DNA from: Thermoanaerobaculia bacterium
GTDB lineage: Bacteria; Acidobacteriota; Thermoanaerobaculia; UBA5066
Length of the DNA: 7,017 bases
Reading direction: 5' to 3'
Assembly (NCBI GenBank): GCA_023717585.1
Contig: JAMQPJ010000339.1
Location: 1 to 7,017 of the forward strand
Shown: positions 1-4,831 of the stretch, piece after piece
Numbering within the stretch: the stretch's first letter is position 1
Layout of the letters: every line of letters starts with the position of its first letter
The notes under the pieces: model-generated
Database searches by the model: none
Seen by the model: only the letters and a program-made list of their open reading frames with translations
Told to the model about the DNA's origin: nothing
Position numbers and translations under genes: made by a program

Positions 1-160
1 TCGTCTTCGGCTTCGCGGCCGCCGCGGGATAGTGGACGAAGTCCTCCGTCCAGTCGTGCGCGTACGGCTGCAGATCGTCCTTCGCCACGAGAAGATGTGG
101 CGCTCCCACGATCGCGGCGAGAGCCGCGAGCTCGGAGGCGGAGAGTTCCCGGCGTTCCAT
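1..160 (-). CDS. FAD-linked oxidase (GlcD/D-lactate dehydrogenase type), N-terminal fragment
   Basis: Reading the minus strand from ATG at 160-158 gives 53 codons open to the window edge, so only the N-terminus is present. It opens MERRELSASELAALAAIVG, followed by a segment with the order D-L-x-x-Y-x-H-D-x-T-E (residues about 29-39) and then an Ala/Pro/Lys stretch ending KPKT. This is the usual entry to the FAD-binding-4 domain of glycolate oxidase GlcD and FAD-dependent D-lactate dehydrogenases (known family pattern: VGxxxV, D-L-x-x-Y-x-x-D-x-T, then the P-x-T-x-E-x-V FAD-domain start). Such flavoenzymes oxidise 2-hydroxyacids to 2-oxoacids at or near the membrane. The FAD-binding and catalytic parts lie outside the window, so the substrate cannot be told. 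The start fits the family N-terminal length; no Shine-Dalgarno precedes it. It is divergent from the dehydrogenase at 184 with only 23 bp between start codons. Confidence 0.72.
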   Translation of the reverse strand, partial: MERRELSASELAALAAIVGAPHLLVAKDDLQPYAHDWTEDFVHYPAAAAKPKT

Positions 161-183
161 GGCAGAGATCTTAAGATGCGCAC
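161..183. promoter_or_regulatory. Divergent leaderless promoter with symmetric -10 box
   Basis: The 23-bp gap between two divergent start codons contains the perfect 10-bp palindrome ATCTTAAGAT at 168-177. Because it is symmetric, each strand reads TAAGAT, a reasonable -10 hexamer (172-177 plus, 173-168 minus). The plus box ends 6 nt before ATG at 184 and the minus box ends 7 nt before ATG at 160, the distance expected when transcription starts at the initiation codon. Neither gene has a Shine-Dalgarno in the gap, and an in-frame TAA at 172-174 rules out an earlier start for the plus gene. I see no convincing -35 on either side. Leaderless, bidirectional firing is inference from geometry; the palindrome could also be a small operator. 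Confidence 0.5.
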
Positions 184-1038
184 ATGAACCGCGTCGCCTT
201 CCTCGGCCTCGGCGCGATGGGCACCCCCATGGCCCGAAGGATTCTCCACGCCGGCTTTCCCCTGACCGTCTGGAACCGGCACTCCGAACGCTCCCGCGCG
301 ATCGAGGGCGCGACCGTCGCGAAGAGCCCGCGCGAAGCAGCGGCAGCAGCGGACGTCGTCTGCACGATGCTCTCGGACCCCGAGGCCGTCGAGGCCGTGG
401 CGGGCGGCCCCGACGGCCTCATCGCCGGCCTTGCGCCCGGAAAGATCTGGCTCGACTTTTCGACCGTGACACCCGGGGCCTCGCGGCGCTCGGCTGAAAA
501 GGCGCAGGAAAAAGGGGCCGACTTTTGCGACGTGCCGGTCGCGGGAAGCGTCAAGCCCGCGACCGACGGCACGCTGAGGCTCCTCGCGGGCGGCGATCCG
601 GCCGTCCTCGCGAAGGCGAGGCCCGTCCTCGACGCCGTGAGCGTCGAAACGCTGCGCTTCGGAAACGTGGGTCAGGGCTCGGCGCTGAAGCTCGTGAACA
701 ACCTGATGTACGGCGTCACCCTCGCCGCCTTCGGCGAGGCGCTCGGTCTCGCGAAACAACTCGGGCTGCCGGAGAAGGAGACGACCGACTGGCTCCTCTC
801 GATCCCGGCAGTCTCGCCCTATCTCAAGGCGAAGATGGATTTTCTCGCGCAGGGCGGCGAACCCGCGGCGTTCCAGCTCGCCCTCATGGAGAAGGACCTC
901 CGCCTCATGGTCGAGGCCGGCGGCGGCCCTTCGGCCGCGCCGGTGGTCGACGCCGCACGGGCCGACTACGAGCGAGCGCGGAAGGCCGGGCTCGGCGAGA
1001 AGGACTTCTCGCACGTGCTGAGCTTCCTCGCCGGCTAG
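184..1038 (+). CDS. NAD(P)-dependent beta-hydroxyacid dehydrogenase (glyoxylate/succinic semialdehyde reductase-like)
   Basis: A 284-residue protein of normal length for the 3-hydroxyisobutyrate dehydrogenase superfamily. The N-terminal Rossmann domain (about 1-160) starts with FLGLGAMGTPMA at 6-17, the dinucleotide-binding loop. Asn31-Arg32 after the second strand resembles members that prefer NADPH. The substrate loop FSTVTPG is at 92-98 and the DVPVAGS-K-P-x-x-DGTL motif at 116-131, closest in form to the glyoxylate/succinic semialdehyde reductase (GLYR) branch. The catalytic Lys is K169 in GSALKLVNN (166-173), and the helical C-terminal domain carries MEKDL at 235-239. The likely reaction is cytosolic NAD(P)H-dependent reduction of glyoxylate or a short semialdehyde, or the reverse oxidation of a beta-hydroxyacid; the exact substrate is not readable. 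The ATG is forced by an in-frame stop 12 nt upstream. It converges with the AlkD-like gene, and the two stop codons share CTAG at 1035-1038. Confidence 0.9.
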   Translation: MNRVAFLGLGAMGTPMARRILHAGFPLTVWNRHSERSRAIEGATVAKSPREAAAAADVVCTMLSDPEAVEAVAGGPDGLIAGLAPGKIWLDFSTVTPGASRRSAEKAQEKGADFCDVPVAGSVKPATDGTLRLLAGGDPAVLAKARPVLDAVSVETLRFGNVGQGSALKLVNNLMYGVTLAAFGEALGLAKQLGLPEKETTDWLLSIPAVSPYLKAKMDFLAQGGEPAAFQLALMEKDLRLMVEAGGGPSAAPVVDAARADYERARKAGLGEKDFSHVLSFLAG

Positions 1039-1742
1039 CGGACGTTCTTCAGCCGGACGTTCTTGAGCGCCTCGCGGACCGAGAGCGGCGCGAGCCGCGT
1101 GCGATTCGCCTGGACGTAGCGGACGACGGGCTTCGGATCCGTCCAGGCATAGGAGCGGAGCGCCCAGCCGATCGCCTTCCTGAGGAAGAACTTCTTCGAG
1201 GAGAGCGAGGGCTCGATGCACGCGAAGAGAAACGCGAGGTCCGTGTCCTTCTTGAACGAGTTCTGACAGAGGATCGACGAGCGCCGCTTCCAGAGATCGT
1301 CCGACCGGCTCCACGCGCGCATCGCCCTCCTCATCGGAGCGGCCTCGTTCCTGAGAATCTCGCCGAGCCTCTTTGTCGCGAGCACGTCGACGAAGTCCCA
1401 CCACGCGCCCGTCACGATCATCTCCTCGTACATGGGGAGCGCAGCCATCGTCTGGAAACCCCGCGCCCGGCGCTCCCCCGTGAGCTCGATCGCGGCGTAG
1501 CGCTCCTCGCGGAACTTCGCGCCCCGCCAGATCGCGAGGACGTCGCGCCGCCAGGCCGCCGAGCTCGCCACGGAATGCCTCGCGAAGACCTGGCGGCAGA
1601 TCGCGCGCAGCGTCTTCACGTCGACACCGTGGAACGGCATCGCGGACTTCATGTACGCCTGCGCTCCGGCAGAACGTTCGGGGGCACCTGCCGCGGCGAG
1701 CTCGCGGCGGAGAACGGCGAGGAGCGGCGGAGTCGCGGTCAC
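1035..1742 (-). CDS. AlkD-like DNA alkylation repair glycosylase
   Basis: A 235-residue HEAT-like-repeat protein of the DNA_alkylation family, usual length for AlkD. GTG at 1742-1740 is chosen because it overlaps the stop of the upstream dehydrogenase (GTGA, 1739-1742) and gives the standard N-terminus; the next Met, residue 31, would cut into the conserved AYMKSAMPFHGV (29-40). Other landmarks are FREERYAAIEL (77-87), GAWWDFVDVLA (112-122), WKRRSSI (151-157) and FLRKAIGWALRSYAWTDP (186-203). From the known Bacillus AlkD active site (Trp109, Asp113, Trp187), the likely equivalents are W115, D119 and W193, all present. AlkD enzymes excise bulky or cationic N3/N7-alkylated purines without base flipping. 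Last gene of the fbaB operon, with translation probably coupled to its neighbour. The C-terminus is odd: the last ten residues are LKNVR twice, from a 15-bp tandem duplication. No signal peptide or metal site is visible. Confidence 0.88.
   Translation of the reverse strand: MTATPPLLAVLRRELAAAGAPERSAGAQAYMKSAMPFHGVDVKTLRAICRQVFARHSVASSAAWRRDVLAIWRGAKFREERYAAIELTGERRARGFQTMAALPMYEEMIVTGAWWDFVDVLATKRLGEILRNEAAPMRRAMRAWSRSDDLWKRRSSILCQNSFKKDTDLAFLFACIEPSLSSKKFFLRKAIGWALRSYAWTDPKPVVRYVQANRTRLAPLSVREALKNVRLKNVR
1039..1068. repeat. 15-bp tandem duplication at the 3' end of the AlkD-like gene
   Basis: Two adjacent copies, CGGACGTTCTTCAGC (1039-1053) and CGGACGTTCTTGAGC (1054-1068), match at 14 of 15 positions and keep frame. 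They encode the repeated C-terminal pentapeptide LKNVR-LKNVR of the AlkD-like protein. The second copy runs up to the stop codon, so the duplication adds five residues without disturbing the fold. Confidence 0.85.
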
Positions 1743-2761
1743 GCCTTCCGGTATCGATCCCGGATCGTCGGAATCAGATAGTCCGAGAAGGCCGCCTCGA
1801 GGCCGTACTTCGGCGCGAACCCCCAGTCGCGGCGAGCCGCCGTGTCGTCCACGTCGCCGGGCCAGGTGTCGAGGATGCCCTGGCGCTTCAGGTCGGGCTC
1901 GAACGTGATGTTCGCGGCGGGGAAGGCCTTTACGACGAGGCTGCGGATCTCGCCCGCAGACGGAGCGAAGGCGCCTACGTTGTAGACCTGCCGCGTCAGG
2001 GAACCGGCCGGCGCGGCCGCGAGCCGGAGAAGCGCCTCGACGCCGTCGGGCATCGCCATGAACGGGATACGGGTGTCCTCGCGGACGAAGCACGCGTAGC
2101 CGTTGCCCTCCGCGGCCGCGTGGATCATCTCGGGCGCGTAGTCGGACGTGCCGCCGGACGGGACCGTGACGGCCGAGATGAGCCCGGGGAACCGGACACA
2201 GCGGAAGTCGACGCGTCCGCTCACCGCTTCCGACGAAAGCTGCTTGTAGTGGCGCGAGTAGTAGCGCCCGAGACTCTCGGCGTAGAGCTTGTTGCAGCCG
2301 TACATCGTCGACGGCTGGTTGAAGTCGTCTTCCCTGACTTTCCGGACACGCGACTTCGTCGCGAGGTCCGGGAGGCCGTAGGCGGCGATCGAGGACGGGT
2401 ACAGGAGGGCGACGGGGCGCCCGTGCGACTGCCTCTCGTGCTGCGCGAACTCGAGAAGGTTGAGCGTCCCCTCGACGTTCACCCGATGCGCGGTGACGGG
2501 CGTGAACTCGCCGCGTGTCGACAGGAGAGCCGCGAGATGGAAGATGAGGTCGATCTCGAACTCCGAGAGGATGCGCTCGAGAACCGTCCGGTCCAGGATC
2601 GACCCCACGAACTCCCGGGCGACGAGCCGGCGGAGCTCCGGGTCGAGAGCCTTGAGGTCGAGCGTCAGGATGGGCCGCGCGCCGTCGGCGGCGAGGCGCG
2701 TGATGAGGCCGTGGCCTATCTCGCCGCTCGCCCCCGTGATGAGGACGACCGGACGTCTCAT
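1739..2761 (-). CDS. SDR-type NAD-dependent epimerase/dehydratase, probable L-threonine 3-dehydrogenase
   Basis: A 340-residue extended short-chain dehydrogenase. The Rossmann loop ITGASGEIG is at 8-16, and Asp35 at the end of the second strand suggests NAD+. FHLAALLS is at 74-81, the catalytic Ser region YPSSIAAYG at 121-129, and the active pair Tyr154/Lys158 in PSTMYGCNKLYAE. Further blocks, FPGLISAVTVPSGGTSDYA (191-209), YACFVREDTRIPFM (222-235), YNVGAFAPSAGEI (260-272) and DTWPGDVDD (298-306), match what I know of the UDP-galactose-epimerase-like L-threonine 3-dehydrogenases (Flavobacterium type) better than sugar epimerases. It would oxidise threonine to 2-amino-3-ketobutyrate in the cytosol. 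Modest insertions near 108-118 and 170-184 make it slightly longer than that enzyme. ATG at 2761 overlaps the aldolase stop (ATGA, 2758-2761); AAGGA lies about 11 nt upstream. No 2-amino-3-ketobutyrate CoA ligase is in view. A related nucleotide-sugar activity cannot be excluded. Confidence 0.85.
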   Translation of the reverse strand: MRRPVVLITGASGEIGHGLITRLAADGARPILTLDLKALDPELRRLVAREFVGSILDRTVLERILSEFEIDLIFHLAALLSTRGEFTPVTAHRVNVEGTLNLLEFAQHERQSHGRPVALLYPSSIAAYGLPDLATKSRVRKVREDDFNQPSTMYGCNKLYAESLGRYYSRHYKQLSSEAVSGRVDFRCVRFPGLISAVTVPSGGTSDYAPEMIHAAAEGNGYACFVREDTRIPFMAMPDGVEALLRLAAAPAGSLTRQVYNVGAFAPSAGEIRSLVVKAFPAANITFEPDLKRQGILDTWPGDVDDTAARRDWGFAPKYGLEAAFSDYLIPTIRDRYRKA

Positions 2762-3813
2762 GCGACGGTGACGTCCTTGCTGAGGTAGACGTTCTGGATC
2801 GCATGGAGAAGGGCGATGCCCTCGGCCCGGGGCCGCTGGAACGCCTTACGGCCGGAGATGAGTCCCATGCCGCCCGCGCGCTTGTTGATCACCGCCGTCG
2901 CGACCGCCTGCCCCGTGTCGTCCTTGCCTCCCGAGGCGCCTCCGGAGTTGATGAGCCCCGCACGTCCCATGTACGAGTTCACGACCTGCCAGCGCGTCCA
3001 CTCGATCGGGTGGTTCGGAACGAGCTTCTGGTAGATCTCGTCCTTCGGTTTGTTCGAGAACCCGATCGCGCGGTACCCGCCGTCGTTCTCGGGCTGCTTC
3101 TGCTTGATGATGTCCGCCTCGATCGTGACGCCGATGTGGTTCGCCTGCGACGTGAGGTCCGCCGCGACGTGAAAATCCTGGTCCTTCGTCTTGAAGGCCG
3201 GATTCCTGAGGTAGCACCACAGCACCGTGAACATCCCGAGCTCGTGGGCACGCTGGAACGCCTGCGAGATCTCCGTGATCTGGCGCCGCGAATTCTCCGT
3301 GCCGAAATAGATCGTGGCGCCCACTCCGACGGCCCCCATCTCGAAGGCCTGCTTCACCGAGGCGTACACCGTCTCGTCGTAGATCGCGGGAAACGTGAGC
3401 AGCTCGTTGTGGTTCAGCTTCACGATGAAGGGGATCCGGTGCGCGTAGTCGCGCGCCACCGCGCCGAGAACGCCGAGCGTCGAGGCGACCGCGTTGCATC
3501 CCCCCTCGTGCGCGAGCCTCACGATGTTGACGGGGTCGAAGTACTCCGGGTTCGGCGAGAACGAGGCCGCGCCGGAATGCTCGATGCCCTGGTCCACGGG
3601 AAGGATCGACAGGTACCCCGTTCTCGCGAGGCGGCCCGTGCCGAACATCCAGCTCAGGTTGCGCAGGACGGCCGACGGGCGGTCGGACGGGACGAACACC
3701 CGGTCCACGAAATCCGGACCCGGGAGGTGGAGCATCGAGGCCGCGACGCCCGTCGCCTTGTAGTCGAGGAGTGACGCGCGCTCTCCGAGCTGCTTGCGGA
3801 TGGTGTCGATCAT
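2758..3813 (-). CDS. fbaB: Class I fructose-bisphosphate aldolase, FbaB/DhnA type
   Basis: A 351-residue protein, the same size as E. coli FbaB and colinear with it by recall. Landmarks are LPVDQGIEHS at 71-80, FIVKLNHNELL at 129-139, GAVGVGATIYFGTENSRRQI at 160-179, HELGMFTVLWCYLRN at 190-204, the Schiff-base strand ADIIKQK at 233-239 (K237 the likely catalytic lysine), YMGRAGLINSGGASGGKDD at 281-299 and INKRAGGMGLISGRKAFQ at 309-326. It interconverts fructose-1,6-bisphosphate with dihydroxyacetone phosphate and glyceraldehyde-3-phosphate in the cytosol without a metal ion; FbaB-type enzymes are often linked to gluconeogenic growth. The frame stays open upstream to 4086, but ATG at 3813 is preferred: it follows AGGAGG by 6 nt and begins MIDTIRKQLG as in the family. 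First gene of a coupled operon with the threonine dehydrogenase and AlkD-like genes. Divergent from the acyltransferase gene. Confidence 0.95.
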   Translation of the reverse strand: MIDTIRKQLGERASLLDYKATGVAASMLHLPGPDFVDRVFVPSDRPSAVLRNLSWMFGTGRLARTGYLSILPVDQGIEHSGAASFSPNPEYFDPVNIVRLAHEGGCNAVASTLGVLGAVARDYAHRIPFIVKLNHNELLTFPAIYDETVYASVKQAFEMGAVGVGATIYFGTENSRRQITEISQAFQRAHELGMFTVLWCYLRNPAFKTKDQDFHVAADLTSQANHIGVTIEADIIKQKQPENDGGYRAIGFSNKPKDEIYQKLVPNHPIEWTRWQVVNSYMGRAGLINSGGASGGKDDTGQAVATAVINKRAGGMGLISGRKAFQRPRAEGIALLHAIQNVYLSKDVTVA

Positions 3814-3819
3814 CGAGAA

Positions 3820-3825
3820 CCTCCT
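3820..3825 (-). promoter_or_regulatory. Ribosome binding site of fbaB
   Basis: The minus strand reads AGGAGG, 6 nt before ATG at 3813. It is the strongest Shine-Dalgarno in the window and decides the fbaB start against the long open frame continuing upstream. It lies within the plus-strand frame that would be used if the acyltransferase began at 3794, an argument against that earlier start. Confidence 0.85.
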
Positions 3826-3836
3826 CGCGACCCTCA

Positions 3837-3842
3837 ATCCTA
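3837..3842 (-). promoter_or_regulatory. Candidate -10 box of the fbaB operon
   Basis: On the minus strand TAGGAT (4 of 6 to TATAAT) lies 23 nt upstream of the fbaB start, which would leave a leader of about 17 nt holding the AGGAGG site. No good -35 stands 16-18 nt upstream, so this is a position guess based on spacing and on the short gap between the divergent genes. Confidence 0.3.
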
Positions 3843-3883
3843 GTCGATTCGGCGCGGATTCGTCCGCATGGCATTCTCGGGCC

Positions 3884-4831
3884 GTGCCGCCGGCCACGCC
3901 CCCCTCGCTCGCCGAAAAGCCGACGATCGTCTCGAGTTTCGTCAGCGTGACGTTCGGGCTCTGGTTTCCGTTCTTCCGCTGGCTGGCCCGGACCCTGCCG
4001 CCCGACTTCGTGGCGCGCCTCGCGAGAGCCACCGTCGAGCGCGTGATCTGGGCGCGCGATTCCGTCCGCGAGGCGATTCTCGACAACTACGCGGCGCTCC
4101 TCGATCTCCCGCGGAACGCGTATGCGGTCGAACGGACGGGGCGCGAGATGGTGTCGCGGCACTCCCGCCTCTGGATCGATCTCCTTCGGTATTCGGGCCG
4201 CCGGGACGTGGACCCGTGGTCGCTCCTCGCCGCGCGCTCCGGCGACGAGCGTCTCGTCGCGGCGTCGCGCGAGGGCAGGGGCGCGATTCTCCTCACCGCG
4301 CACGTCGGCAACTTCGAGCTCGGAGGCCTCTTCCTCGCTCAGCTCGGGCTGAAGGTGGCGGCCGTCTACGTGCCCGACCCGTCGCCCGTCATCGAGAGGC
4401 ACCGCGAAGACGCGCGGCGGATGCTCGGCGTGCGCGGGCTCCCCATCGACACGTCGCCATTCGCCTTCCTGCCCGTTCGCAAGGCTCTCGAGGAGAACCT
4501 CTGCGTCGCGATCCAGGGCGACCGGGACGTCTCGGGCACCGGCCGGCGCATGCCGTTCTTCGGAAAGTCGGCCTCGTTCCCCGTCGGGCCCTTCCGACTC
4601 GCGCAGGCTTCCGGTGCTCCGATCTTCCCGGTCTTCGTCCTCCAGGAGGCCGACGGCCGATATCGGACCATCGTCGAGGAGGCGATCCGCGTGGCGGACG
4701 CGCGGGGCGCAGAGGGGGACGCGGCTGTCGTCGCCGCTCTCTCTCACTTCGTCGCATCGATGGAGCGCACGATTCGCGCGTATCCCTCCCAGTGGTACCT
4801 CTTCACGCGTTTCTGGGAAGAGGTCTCTTGA
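3884..4831 (+). CDS. LpxL/HtrB-family lysophospholipid (lipid A-type) acyltransferase
   Basis: With GTG at 3884 the protein has 315 residues, typical for the LpxL/HtrB family, which transfers acyl chains from ACP or CoA to a lipid acceptor on the inner face of the inner membrane. An N-terminal hydrophobic stretch, TFGLWFPFFRWLA (about 23-35), can act as membrane anchor. The catalytic H-x4-E is HVGNFE (H140, E145). The acceptor-side block QGDRD (211-215) is followed by MPFFGKSASFPVGPFRLA (about 223-240) and APIFPVF. The C-terminal P-x-QW plus RFW pattern (301-311) is also usual. The start is uncertain: ATG 3794 would add 30 residues, but those bases are antisense to the fbaB leader and its ribosome site and have no Shine-Dalgarno; GTG 3884 also lacks a clear one. 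Its stop overlaps the following TTG start (TTGA, 4828-4831). The lipid acceptor is unknown: lipid A, an ornithine-type lipid or another envelope lipid. Confidence 0.85.
   Translation: MPPATPPSLAEKPTIVSSFVSVTFGLWFPFFRWLARTLPPDFVARLARATVERVIWARDSVREAILDNYAALLDLPRNAYAVERTGREMVSRHSRLWIDLLRYSGRRDVDPWSLLAARSGDERLVAASREGRGAILLTAHVGNFELGGLFLAQLGLKVAAVYVPDPSPVIERHREDARRMLGVRGLPIDTSPFAFLPVRKALEENLCVAIQGDRDVSGTGRRMPFFGKSASFPVGPFRLAQASGAPIFPVFVLQEADGRYRTIVEEAIRVADARGAEGDAAVVAALSHFVASMERTIRAYPSQWYLFTRFWEEVS
4815..4823 (+). promoter_or_regulatory. Ribosome binding site for the TTG-started lipoprotein
   Basis: GGGAAGAGG, inside the last codons of the acyltransferase gene, sits 4 nt before TTG at 4828. Together with the TTGA overlap and the signal peptide that begins exactly there, it fixes an otherwise ambiguous start in a frame that is open far upstream. 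Confidence 0.7.

Noticed and set aside
1031..1056. CCGGCT (1031-1036) and AGCCGG (1051-1056) inverted repeat at the convergent gene ends, as a two-way terminator
   Set aside because: Only a 6-bp stem with a 14-nt loop and no T-run on either strand; expected by chance in such GC-rich DNA, and the second arm lies in the tandem duplication.
525..1781. Long plus-strand open frame (418 codons) across the dehydrogenase end and the AlkD-like gene
   Set aside because: Arg/Gly/Pro-rich translation with no recognisable domain; it is antisense or off-frame to two well-supported genes and is a by-product of high GC.
1743..2804. Upstream extension of the AlkD-like frame to 2804 (589 codons in total)
   Set aside because: The extra residues are an off-frame reading of the threonine dehydrogenase gene; the GTG at 1742 gives the normal family length and a coupled overlap.
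2803..3774. Plus-strand open frame (323 codons) opposite fbaB
   Set aside because: Arg/Asp/Val-rich shadow of a clearly recognised aldolase; no start signal and no family features.
3814..4086. N-terminal extension of fbaB to 4086
   Set aside because: The added residues are antisense to the acyltransferase; AGGAGG before 3813 and the E. coli-like N-terminus fix the start.
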